DNA from: Gammaproteobacteria bacterium
GTDB lineage: Bacteria; Pseudomonadota; Gammaproteobacteria; Tenderiales; Tenderiaceae
NCBI GenBank assembly: GCA_024276775.1
Contig: JAJRWO010000086.1
Coordinates: forward strand, 1 to 12,320
Length of the DNA stretch: 12,320 nt
Direction: 5' to 3'
Below the pieces are notes generated by a model. It searched no databases and was not told where the DNA came from. It saw nothing but the letters and a program-made list of their open reading frames with translations. A program made the position numbers and the translations under genes. Below are positions 6,106 through 12,320 of the stretch, piece by piece; position 1 is the stretch's first letter; each line of letters starts with the position of its first letter.

Positions 6106-6190
6106 AGCATTAATCGTTGCATAAATCTTCGCGCTACTTTAGGTGTCTCAATAGCCCAGCGCATTACCAATATATAGCGTATCTTTCATT
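6106..6190 (+). repeat. 85-bp dispersed repeat, copy 1
   Basis: This segment matches 11719-11803 over 85 bases with five substitutions and no gaps (80 of 85 identical by hand alignment). It starts AGCATTAATCG and ends GCGTATCTTTCATT; the flanks are unrelated. It has no convincing terminal inverted repeats. An internal GCGCT/AGCGC pair encloses the centre of this copy, but the pairing is broken in copy 2. It lies upstream of the DUF1439 gene. It may be a remnant of a small mobile element or a conserved non-coding element. Confidence 0.85.
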
Positions 6191-6318
6191 TTCACGTAGA
6201 ATCAAACTGAAGATACAACTGCCAACCATTGGCTCCGGGATTATACGCATTTTCATCAAATACTAATATTTTATTCTTATTTAGACCACATGTAGCGTGA
6301 CAACAATCGGACAAAATT
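6191..6318. other. Upstream region of the DUF1439 gene
   Basis: This AT-rich leader contains a small inverted repeat GCCAA-cca-TTGGC (6221-6233) and an AT tract near 6259-6285, where a promoter is expected, but no confident -35/-10 pair can be named. Confidence 0.3.
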
Positions 6319-6852
6319 ATGTCAAAACTTAAACAAATCCTTTTTGTACTCGCGCTTTTTTCTATTTCAATAAATGCATCCGCTTACACCCTTGAACTCA
6401 GCAAGGTAGAATTAGAACGTTATGCACAAGCCTATTTCCCGATCACCCAGCAAACGCCTTTTTCAAAGGTTCGCTATTCAAGCCCAGAGGTCGTATTAGA
6501 TGAAAAAACCAATCGAATCGGCCTTGAAGTAACCGTTCATGCTGAAATACCCGGCATGATGGTCATCGCAGGGCGCGGACAGTTTGATGGCAAGCTGGAA
6601 TACCGGCAGCAAAGCCATCAATTTTATCTTCATGACCCTAAACTCAATAATGTACGCTTTGCCAATAGCCATTATGAGCTGGCTAACAACCTTCAGCAGC
6701 TGGTCAATAGTATAAGTCAGCAAACACTGCCGATGATTTTTGTTTATGAACTAAAAGATCATGATTTGCGCCAGAAAATGGCAAGGAGTATTCTCAAATC
6801 AGCGACAGTCCAACAAGGTAAATTACACTTGGAGATGGAACTGCCTTTTTAA
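6319..6852 (+). CDS. Exported DUF1439 (YceB-like) protein
   Basis: This 177-residue protein resembles the DUF1439 family, whose E. coli member YceB is an outer-membrane lipoprotein of unknown function. Here the signal peptide (residues 1-22, MSKLKQILFVLALFSISINASA, cleavage before YTLEL) lacks a lipobox cysteine, so it should be a soluble periplasmic form. Family-like traits are the amphipathic LELSKVELERYAQAYFPITQ opening (24-43), the strand-rich middle with RIGLEVTVHAEIPGMMVIAGRGQFDGKLEYR (66-96), and an end that returns to a beta strand (GKLHLEMELPF). Such folds often bind lipids or hydrophobic ligands, but this is not shown here. The Shine-Dalgarno is poor. The next gene starts 33 bases downstream, and the two probably form one operon. 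Confidence 0.75.
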   Translation: MSKLKQILFVLALFSISINASAYTLELSKVELERYAQAYFPITQQTPFSKVRYSSPEVVLDEKTNRIGLEVTVHAEIPGMMVIAGRGQFDGKLEYRQQSHQFYLHDPKLNNVRFANSHYELANNLQQLVNSISQQTLPMIFVYELKDHDLRQKMARSILKSATVQQGKLHLEMELPF

Positions 6853-6885
6853 GTCCTTATTTAAATAATGATATACGGTGAAAAT

Positions 6886-7284
6886 ATGAGCTATAAATCG
6901 GCATTCATAACAGTCTTGGCTGTTGGTCTGACGACCCTGCTGATGCCGGGTTCTGCACTCGCCCTGGTACTGGCTGATATAAAAACGCATTCAACACTCA
7001 ATCAACCCTTGCATGCCTCCATCCCCATTACAGCAACCAAAGCAGAATTAAGTTTTTTGCAAGTAGGTCTTGCTTCAAACAAGGTGTTTCTACGCACAGG
7101 TATTGAGCGTAAAAGAATATTAAATTCCTTAATTGTTGAATTAGTCAAAACAGGCCCATCAGCCTATATTAAAGTGACCTCAAAAAAATTGATTCGCGAG
7201 CCCTTGCTGGAATTCGTACTCTTTATTGATTCTGACAGTGGTCGTATTTTTCGCCGCTATTCGATATTTCTTTCACCTCGGTAA
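6886..7284 (+). CDS. Stand-alone FimV N-terminal-domain periplasmic protein
   Basis: This 132-residue protein consists of a signal peptide (1-26, ending SALA) and one domain matching the conserved N-terminal periplasmic region of FimV: LADIKTHSTLNQPLHASIPI (29-48), AELSFLQVGLASNKVFLRTGIER (53-75), YIKVTSKKLIREPLLEFVLFID (98-119) and a closing RIFRRYSIFLSP (120-131). Full FimV/TspA proteins are far longer, with a LysM domain, a transmembrane helix and a TPR-bearing cytoplasmic part, and support polar organisation and type IV pili. Here all of that is absent and the stop directly follows the domain. ATG 6886 was chosen because GGTGA lies just before it and it starts the signal peptide; an in-frame ATG at 6868 has no ribosome site. 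It follows the DUF1439 gene by 33 bases and converges on uvrB. Confidence 0.75.
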   Translation: MSYKSAFITVLAVGLTTLLMPGSALALVLADIKTHSTLNQPLHASIPITATKAELSFLQVGLASNKVFLRTGIERKRILNSLIVELVKTGPSAYIKVTSKKLIREPLLEFVLFIDSDSGRIFRRYSIFLSPR

Positions 7285-7314
7285 ATATTTTAAAAACGCC
7301 ATTACTTCCACCCC

Positions 7315-9339
7315 TCACACTGAGCCATGCTCAACCAGGCCCATGCCGGCGTCCTGTACCCGTTTAATTTTGTCACGCAGTTGCGCGGCTTCTTCAAATT
7401 CAAGATTCTGGGCGTGCTCATACATTTTCTGTTCAAGCTGTTTGACTTTCTTTTTTAGTTCAGCGGCTGGCATGGCAGCATATTCCAGGACTTCTTCTGC
7501 CACCTTGGCGTATTTTTTAGCATCACCACCGCGACTGGCATAGGCACCCTCCATCACGTCAGCGACTTTGCGGACGATGCTTTGCGGTGTAATGCCATGC
7601 GCTTTATTATGGGCGATTTGTTTGACACGGCGGCGTTCAGTTTCGTCCAATGCGCGTTTCATGGAGCCGGTAATTTTGTCCGCATACAAAATTGCCAAAC
7701 CGCGCACATTGCGAGCAGCCCGGCCCATGGTCTGGATTAATGACCGCTCTGAGCGCAGGAAACCTTCTTTATCCGCATCGAGAATGGCGACTAATGATAC
7801 CTCGGGAATATCCAGCCCTTCACGTAACAGGTTAATTCCCACCAGGACATCAAACACGCCCAGACGCAGGTCACGAATAATTTCAACACGCTCAACGGTG
7901 TCAATGTCGGAATGCAGGTAGCGTACTCTCACTCCGTGCTCAGTCAAATAATCAGTCAGGTCTTCGGCCATACGCTTGGTCAGGGTAGTCACCAGTACCC
8001 GCTCTCCTGCTGCGGCACGTTTGTTGGCTTCTGACAGCAAGTCATCCACCTGGGTGGCCACCGGACGAATCTCAACATCAGGGTCAATAAGACCGGTTGG
8101 GCGCACGACCATCTCGATCACCTTGTCGCTATGTTCCCCTTCGTATGCCCCTGGCGTTGCCGAGACATAGATTGATTGCGGCGCAATACGCTCAAACTCT
8201 TCAAATTTCATCGGCCGGTTATCCAGTGCCGAGGGCATACGAAAGCCGTATTCCACTAAGTTCTGTTTGCGTGAACGGTCACCTTTATACATACCACCAA
8301 TCTGGGGAATGGTGACATGGCTTTCATCAATCACCAGAATGGCGTTATCTGGCAAGTAATCAAACAGCGTCGGTGGCGGCTCCCCCGGGTGACGGCCAGA
8401 AAGATAGCGGGAATAATTTTCAATGCCGGAGCAGTATCCCAGCTCCAATATCATTTCGATATCGAAAATCGTGCGCTGTTCTAACCGCTGTGCCTCCACT
8501 AATTTATCGTTATCGCGTAGATATTGCAGTCGTTGTTTTAATTCGGCTTTGATCAGGTCGATGGCATCAAGCAGGGTCTGCCGAGCAGTCACATAATGAC
8601 TTTTAGGATAGATGGTCAGGCGCGGCACTCGGCGCAGTACCTCACCGGTAAGTGGATCAAAATAGGCCAGTGATTCCACCTCATCATCAAACAGCTCAAT
8701 CCGCACTGCTTCACTATTCGATTCCGCCGGATAAACATCAATCACATCACCGCGTACCCGATAGGTGGCACGCGATAGCTCGACATCGTTACGGGTGTAT
8801 TGCAGTTCAGCCAGACGTTGCAATATCTGGCGTTGGTCAATGCTGCCCCCTTTTACCATGTGCAATACCATACTCAGGTAGGAGCGCGGGTCACCCAGGC
8901 CATAGATGCAAGAAACCGAAGAGACAATAATCGTGTCTTTACGTTCAAGGATGGCTTTGGTTGCTGACAGCCGCATCTGTTCGATATGTTCATTAATAGA
9001 AGAGTCCTTCTCGATGAAGGTATCAGATGACGGCACATAGGCTTCGGGCTGATAGTAGTCGTAATAGGAAACAAAATACTCCACCGCATTATTAGGAAAA
9101 AAGTCTTTCATCTCACCATATAGCTGCGCCGCCAAGGTCTTGTTGGGGGCCAGAATCAAGGCCGGCCGCTGCACCGCCTGTATCACATTGGCGATGCTAA
9201 AGGTCTTGCCTGAGCCAGTCACCCCCAACAATACCTGATGCATCAGACCATCTTGCAGGCCTTCCACCATCGCGGCAATGGCACTTGGCTGATCACCAGC
9301 CGGTTGAAAGGGTGAATTAATTGTAAAAGGCTTGCTCAT
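7315..9339 (-). CDS. uvrB: Excinuclease ABC subunit B (UvrB)
   Basis: This 674-residue ATPase is the damage-verification subunit of nucleotide excision repair: it is loaded by UvrA, opens DNA around the lesion, and recruits UvrC. Visible motifs are Walker A GVTGSGKT (39-46), the beta-hairpin region YYDYYQPEAYVP (92-103) that clamps one strand, Walker B VIDESH (336-341), helicase motifs such as YVSATPGAYE and QTMGRAARN, and the C-terminal UVR domain (about 633-668, KQLEQKMYEHAQNLEFEEAAQLRDKI) that contacts UvrC. Length and order are those of normal UvrB, so it appears intact. The ATG at 9339 has little Shine-Dalgarno. It is divergent from the aminotransferase gene with 147 bases between. No LexA-type CTGT-N8-ACAG operator was seen upstream, unlike E. 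coli uvrB. Confidence 0.97.
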   Translation of the reverse strand: MSKPFTINSPFQPAGDQPSAIAAMVEGLQDGLMHQVLLGVTGSGKTFSIANVIQAVQRPALILAPNKTLAAQLYGEMKDFFPNNAVEYFVSYYDYYQPEAYVPSSDTFIEKDSSINEHIEQMRLSATKAILERKDTIIVSSVSCIYGLGDPRSYLSMVLHMVKGGSIDQRQILQRLAELQYTRNDVELSRATYRVRGDVIDVYPAESNSEAVRIELFDDEVESLAYFDPLTGEVLRRVPRLTIYPKSHYVTARQTLLDAIDLIKAELKQRLQYLRDNDKLVEAQRLEQRTIFDIEMILELGYCSGIENYSRYLSGRHPGEPPPTLFDYLPDNAILVIDESHVTIPQIGGMYKGDRSRKQNLVEYGFRMPSALDNRPMKFEEFERIAPQSIYVSATPGAYEGEHSDKVIEMVVRPTGLIDPDVEIRPVATQVDDLLSEANKRAAAGERVLVTTLTKRMAEDLTDYLTEHGVRVRYLHSDIDTVERVEIIRDLRLGVFDVLVGINLLREGLDIPEVSLVAILDADKEGFLRSERSLIQTMGRAARNVRGLAILYADKITGSMKRALDETERRRVKQIAHNKAHGITPQSIVRKVADVMEGAYASRGGDAKKYAKVAEEVLEYAAMPAAELKKKVKQLEQKMYEHAQNLEFEEAAQLRDKIKRVQDAGMGLVEHGSV

Positions 9340-9423
9340 AGGGATTCTGCAATGCGGTTTAATCGAGTAATATTAACATTTAGCACCTGATAAATAATCC
9401 TTTACATAAAACATAGGAAATTA

Positions 9424-9450
9424 TTGGGTGAAAATTTACCCAAATTTACC
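9424..9450. promoter_or_regulatory. Inverted and phased direct repeats between uvrB and the aminotransferase gene
   Basis: TTGGGT (9424-9429) and ACCCAA (9438-9443) form a perfect inverted repeat with an 8-base spacer. In addition AAATTTACC occurs twice, at 9432-9440 and 9442-9450, in a ten-base period that would put both on the same face of DNA. This is the layout of an operator, 37 bases before the aminotransferase start, but no known regulator consensus was recognised. Confidence 0.35.
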
Positions 9451-9486
9451 GGGTTAAACATACTTAAAGCATGCTGCGAGGGCCTG

Positions 9487-10683
9487 ATGAGCAAAAACTT
9501 CCGTCTTTCTGAACGTGTCCAGAATATCAAGTCATCGCCAACGTTAGTTATTTCTGCCCGTGCCAAAGCGTTACGAGCCGCAGGAAAAGACATTATTGGT
9601 CTGGGGGCCGGCGAACCCGATTTTGACACGCCCCTCCACATCAAGGCTGCGGCGATTGAAGCGATCAACAATGGTTTCACCAAGTATACCGCCGTCGATG
9701 GCACCCCAGAGCTGAAACATGCCATTATTACCAAGTTCAAACGTGACAATGATTTTGACTACAACGCCGAGCAGGTGCTGGTTTCTTGCGGTGGCAAACA
9801 GAGCTTTTTCAATCTGACCCAGGCCATTCTTAATCCTGGTGATGAGGTGGTCATCCTGGCACCCTACTGGGTTTCGTATCCGGACATAGTGATTCTTGCT
9901 GGCGGCAGCCCGGTGGTGGTTGAAGCGGGTATTGAACAGGGGTTTAAGATTACCCCAGAGCAACTGGAAGATGTCATTACCCATGACACCCGTTTGTTTG
10001 TCATCAACAGTCCCTCCAACCCTACTGGTGTCGCTTACACCCAGGCCGAATTGCAAGCACTGGGTGAGGTGCTGCGTCGCTATCCACAAGTGGTGATCGC
10101 AACAGATGACATGTATGAGCACATTCTCTGGGCAGATGAACCATTCAGCAACATCCTCAATGCCTGTCCTGATTTGTACGACCGGATTATTCTTCTGAAT
10201 GGTGTATCAAAAGCCTATTCCATGACCGGCTGGCGCATTGGTTACGCCGCCGGGCCCAAGCCGTTAATCCAGGCCATGAAAAAAATTCAGTCACAAAGTA
10301 CATCTAACCCGACCTCTATTTCACAGGTCGCCGCACAAGCTGCCCTGGAAGGTGATCAGGCCTGTATTGGCGAAATGCTCAAAGCCTTCAAACAGCGCCA
10401 TGACTTTGTTGTCAAAGAACTCAACACCATGCATGGCGTGCAATGCATTGAATCACAGGGCACGTTCTACGCCTTTCCTTCCATGCACGGCGTTATCAAC
10501 TGTCATAGTGAGGCTCAGGATGATGTTGCCTTGGCTGATTTTTTCTTGAATGAAGCCAAGGTGGCACTGGTTCCAGGCTCTGCCTTTGGCGCTCCGGGCT
10601 ATATGCGTTTATCATATGCCACCAGCATGGAAAACCTTGCTGAAGCACTCAGGCGTATTCAGGCTGTCCTGGGCACTGATTAA
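9487..10683 (+). CDS. Pyridoxal-phosphate class I aminotransferase (aspartate aminotransferase type)
   Basis: This 398-residue PLP enzyme most likely transfers the amino group between aspartate and 2-oxoglutarate; some close relatives also use prephenate. Catalytic landmarks are GAGEPDFDTP (40-49), SCGGKQSFFNL (100-110, K104 at the position linked to acidic-substrate specificity in the Thermus-type Ib subgroup), NSPSNPTG (174-181), TDDMYEH (206-212, with PLP-contacting D207 and Y210), the Schiff-base lysine K242 in NGVSKAYSMTGWRIGY, and the carboxylate-binding R374 in GYMRLSYA. ATG 9487 is chosen because GAGGG lies five bases before it and the family begins with this ...LSERV.. segment; a longer frame from 9424 lacks a start signal and would cover the operator-like repeats. 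A pseudopilin gene follows after 20 bases. The symbol aspC/aatA is withheld because substrate choice is not settled. Confidence 0.93.
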   Translation: MSKNFRLSERVQNIKSSPTLVISARAKALRAAGKDIIGLGAGEPDFDTPLHIKAAAIEAINNGFTKYTAVDGTPELKHAIITKFKRDNDFDYNAEQVLVSCGGKQSFFNLTQAILNPGDEVVILAPYWVSYPDIVILAGGSPVVVEAGIEQGFKITPEQLEDVITHDTRLFVINSPSNPTGVAYTQAELQALGEVLRRYPQVVIATDDMYEHILWADEPFSNILNACPDLYDRIILLNGVSKAYSMTGWRIGYAAGPKPLIQAMKKIQSQSTSNPTSISQVAAQAALEGDQACIGEMLKAFKQRHDFVVKELNTMHGVQCIESQGTFYAFPSMHGVINCHSEAQDDVALADFFLNEAKVALVPGSAFGAPGYMRLSYATSMENLAEALRRIQAVLGTD

Positions 10684-10703
10684 GACTGCAGGGAGCTAGA
10701 ACC

Positions 10704-11255
10704 ATGAAACATCACGATACTTGGCACACTAAAAACAAAGCGTCATATGGTTTTACGCTGGTTGAAGTTCTGGTGGTCTTATCAATATCGGCGGTTATTG
10801 TGGGCATTGCCACCCCCTCCTTTATGAGTATTATTGCCAATAACCGTGTCGCTATGGCGAGTAACGAGCTGGTAGCCACCCTGAATCTTGCCAAAGCTGA
10901 GGCCGTGCGCTCCGGCATGACCACCACATTGTGTGTCAGCCAAAACGCTAGTCAGTGCAGCAATGCCAATGCAGTCAACTGGAACGATGGCTTGATACTG
11001 TTTCAGGATAACGACAACAGCAGCAATGTCAGTAATAACGAAAGAATTATCAAAGTCATGCCCGCCAGTGACGACAGCCTTCAGTTTGCCTATATCGTGA
11101 ACAACATAAAAACAATCAACTTTAGAGCCAATGGCCGAATAAACCTAAACGGTCACTTTTGTTTTAAAAATACTCATGAAGGAAACAATAGCCGCTCAGT
11201 GATATTCACTCAAGCGGGCCGAATTCGTACTGAAAAAGCCTCATATGGCTGCTAG
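10704..11255 (+). CDS. GspH/FimT-family minor pseudopilin
   Basis: This 183-residue protein has a type IV prepilin leader: a 16-residue basic head ending in glycine, then G-FTLVEVLVVLSISAVIVGIA, with cleavage by PilD expected between G16 and F17 and the key glutamate at mature position 5 (E21). The hydrophobic helix continues into SFMSIIANNRVAMASNELVATLNLAKAEAVRSG (39-71), the hallmark of the GspH/FimT family. Two cysteine pairs (77/85 and 153/183) probably form disulfides, and FQDNDN (100-105) resembles the usual acidic turn. FimT proteins are minor pilins of type IV pili that help assemble the fibre and, in some species, bind DNA during uptake. AGGGAG precedes the ATG by 8 bases. It stands alone: no pilV, pilW, pilX or pilE lies beside it, and it may be co-transcribed with the aminotransferase. 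Confidence 0.9.
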   Translation: MKHHDTWHTKNKASYGFTLVEVLVVLSISAVIVGIATPSFMSIIANNRVAMASNELVATLNLAKAEAVRSGMTTTLCVSQNASQCSNANAVNWNDGLILFQDNDNSSNVSNNERIIKVMPASDDSLQFAYIVNNIKTINFRANGRINLNGHFCFKNTHEGNNSRSVIFTQAGRIRTEKASYGC

Positions 11256-11321
11256 TTATTCCCGGCTAGACGTTTGCTGTGTCATTCTATCCGAAGTATT
11301 TAACGTCGAATGAAAAATCAC

Positions 11322-11666
11322 TCATCCCGGTGGCCACTGCATGTTACGTCCACCCAATACATGTAGATGAATATGAAAAACCGTCTGGCCTGCCCCAGCA
11401 TTACAGTTCATCACAGTACGAAAACCATTGTCAGCAATGCCATCTTGTTTCGCTACCTGTTTGGCCGCTAAATAGAGTTTGCCCACCAGTCCAGCATCAT
11501 CATCATTTAAATCATTAATCGTGGCGATATGCCTTTTTGGGATGACCAGAACATGCGTGGGTGCCTGAGCATTAATGTCTCGGAATGCCAGCACCTCATC
11601 ATTTTCATAAACAGTATCGGGCTGTATTTCACCGCTGACCATTTTGCAAAACAAACAATCACTCAT
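11322..11666 (-). CDS. hinT: HinT-like HIT-family purine nucleoside phosphoramidase
   Basis: This 114-residue protein is a compact HIT-family hydrolase that acts on nucleoside phosphoramidates and aminoacyl-adenylates as a homodimer in the cytoplasm. It shows the conserved opening CLFCKMVSGEIQ (4-15) with two cysteines that can bind zinc in some relatives, EVLAFRDINAQAPTHVLVIPKRHI (24-47), and the catalytic histidine triad HIHLHV (98-103, H98/H100/H102), with GQTVFH just before it. Length matches bacterial HinT. The ribosome site AGGAGA lies 5 bases before ATG. The gene converges on the pseudopilin gene, with 66 bases and no clear terminator between. Confidence 0.92.
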   Translation of the reverse strand: MSDCLFCKMVSGEIQPDTVYENDEVLAFRDINAQAPTHVLVIPKRHIATINDLNDDDAGLVGKLYLAAKQVAKQDGIADNGFRTVMNCNAGAGQTVFHIHLHVLGGRNMQWPPG

Positions 11667-11691
11667 ATCGTTCTCCTATTCTCTATCGACT

Positions 11692-11711
11692 GACGATATT
11701 ATAATATCGTC
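11692..11711. promoter_or_regulatory. Perfect 20-bp palindrome in the hinT promoter region
   Basis: GACGATATTATAATATCGTC is a perfect 20-bp palindrome, 25 bases upstream of the hinT start. CTGA and TCAG arms extend it further with a 2-base bulge. It contains TATAAT, which could be the hinT -10 on the minus strand, so a bound dimer would block the promoter. It may also be the edge of the adjacent repeat element. No known regulator consensus was recognised. Confidence 0.6.
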
Positions 11712-11718
11712 TCAGGCA

Positions 11719-11803
11719 AGCATTAATCGGTGCATAAATTTTCGCGCTACTTTAGGTGTCCCAATAGCTCAGCACATTACCAATATATAGCGTATCTTTC
11801 ATT
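11719..11803 (+). repeat. 85-bp dispersed repeat, copy 2
   Basis: This is the second copy of the repeat at 6106-6190, in the same orientation, with five substitutions (four transitions) and no gaps. It begins 8 bases from the palindrome and lies upstream of the dinB-family gene. On the minus strand it contains a short open frame (MKDTLYIGNVLSYWDT then stop), and copy 1 breaks it at a different place, so it is unlikely to be coding now. Its ends are abrupt in both copies. Confidence 0.85.
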
Positions 11804-11862
11804 AAAAAACTACCGGTTACATAGGCGTTATGCCTCTTAAAAATTAAGTTATGGAGAAATAA

Positions 11863-12216
11863 TTGAGCTTTAAAAGTCACTTTGCGCTCATGTCCGCTTA
11901 TAATCGCCGAATGAACCATCAAGTTTATGATGTGTCATCGCATCTAACAAAAGAAGAGTTAGAGAAAAATTTAGGAGCCTTTTTTGGCTCAGTAATCGGT
12001 ACGCTAAATCATATATTAGTCGGTGACTTATTGTGGTTGTCTCGATTTAAAACTCATTCAAGTAAATATTTATCATTAAATTCTCTTGGTGAATACCCAA
12101 AATCTATAAGGTTAAATGAAAAGCTATACACAGAGTTTTCAAGCCTTCATAATGCAAGAAAAACACTTGATGAAATTATATGCAAATGGGCAGAAGTCCG
12201 TATCCATGACATTTGA
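11863..12216 (+). pseudogene. DinB-family protein gene, 3' end lost and replaced by transposase sequence
   Basis: The frame encodes 117 residues, beginning at TTG 11863, with GGAG six bases upstream; the next in-frame ATG (11890) would drop conserved N-terminal residues. It resembles DinB/YfiT-like four-helix putative metalloenzymes: SHFALMSAYNRRMNHQVYDV (4-23) and ELEKNLGAFFGSVIGTLNHI (31-50) leading into LVGDLLWLSRF are typical, including the first metal-ligand-type histidine (H49). Family members are usually about 150-175 residues and carry two more histidines near the C-terminus; these are missing. From about residue 110 on the DNA is the reverse complement of an IS3-type transposase, so the last seven codons are foreign. 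Codon use is more AT-rich than in the neighbours. The protein is very probably inactive. Confidence 0.75.
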
Positions 12217-12320
12217 TACTCGCCAGCTTAAAACTTTTCGTGAATGCCAATCCATAATAGCCACGAGATAGGCGAAACCTCTCGCCATCGGCAAATAAGT
12301 AATGTCTGTGCACCAAACCT
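12190..12320 (-). pseudogene. IS3-family transposase OrfB fragment (continues past the window end)
   Basis: The minus strand from 12318 encodes 43 residues without a stop: VWCTDITYLPMARGFAYLVA, then IMDWHSRKVLSWRVSNVMDTDFC. This is the first part of the rve/DDE integrase core of IS3-family OrfB, including the first catalytic aspartate (TDITY). Similarity stops abruptly after TDFC at about 12190, well before the second D and the E, and the DNA becomes dinB. There is no terminal inverted repeat at this point, so the fragment is truncated rather than ending at an IS boundary. It could be the same IS type as the one at the window start, but the two visible parts do not overlap. Confidence 0.85.

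Noticed and set aside
9424..9486. Longer N-terminus of the aminotransferase from TTG 9424
   Set aside because: It lacks a Shine-Dalgarno, overlaps operator-like repeats, and the family N-terminus matches the ATG at 9487, which has GAGGG before it.
9340..9486. LexA/SOS box for uvrB
   Set aside because: I searched the interval for CTG-N10-CAG patterns of the CTGT-N8-ACAG type and found none, so SOS control cannot be supported here.
11751..11780. tRNA-like AATAGCTCAG inside repeat copy 2
   Set aside because: Only the D-arm-like decamer matches; no acceptor, anticodon or T arms can be drawn, and copy 1 reads AATAGCCCAG.
1..12320. CRISPR array, toxin-antitoxin pair, phage genes or other defence system
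   Set aside because: No regularly spaced short repeats and no recognisable defence, phage or toxin-antitoxin domains are visible in any frame.

Overview
The window looks like a piece of chromosome from an environmental gammaproteobacterium of moderate GC (estimated by eye, not counted). The evidence is a gamma-type PhoB/PhoR/PstS phosphate module with recognisable Pho boxes, a full-length UvrB, a FimV-type periplasmic module, a FimT/GspH pseudopilin, and a PEP-CTERM protein behind a sigma-54-like promoter. I cannot name the genus. No single spectacular new system is visible; most of the window is housekeeping genes with some accessory, insertion-sequence-related sequence at both ends.

Layout. 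(1) Bases 1-400: the beginning of an IS3-family element on the minus strand, with complete orfA, an A8G frameshift site and the first codons of orfB, which continues beyond the window. (2) 400-1403: a sigma-54-type promoter, a hairpin leader, a secreted DUF1566/PEP-CTERM protein and its terminator. (3) 1404-1930: over 500 bases without a convincing gene but with several short inverted repeats. (4) 1930-5954, all minus strand: a MipA/OmpV-type outer-membrane protein, then phoB, phoR and pstS. One Pho box precedes phoB and a second, with its own -10 box, lies over the 3' end of phoR and faces pstS; pstS ends in a strong terminator, so pstCAB/phoU are not co-transcribed here. (5) 5955-6318: non-coding, holding copy 1 of an 85-bp dispersed repeat. 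(6) 6319-7284: a two-gene plus-strand unit, a DUF1439 exported protein and a stand-alone FimV N-terminal domain. (7) 7315-9339: uvrB on the minus strand, divergent from (8) 9487-11255: a class I aminotransferase followed 20 bases later by an orphan FimT/GspH pseudopilin. (9) 11322-11666: a HinT-like HIT protein on the minus strand, with a perfect 20-bp palindrome in its promoter region. (10) 11719-11803: copy 2 of the 85-bp repeat. (11) 11863-12320: an AT-rich dinB-family gene cut short by a fragment of an IS3-type transposase that is itself truncated.

How the parts work together. PhoR senses phosphate limitation and phosphorylates PhoB. PhoB should bind the 5079-5096 box (autoregulation) and the 3022-3039 box (pstS), raising periplasmic phosphate capture. 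The OmpV-like porin/scaffold gene immediately upstream could feed read-through into phoBR. The other genes are functionally unrelated: nucleotide excision repair (UvrB), amino-acid metabolism (aminotransferase), nucleotide-phosphoramidate hydrolysis (HinT), and envelope or pilus-related exported proteins.
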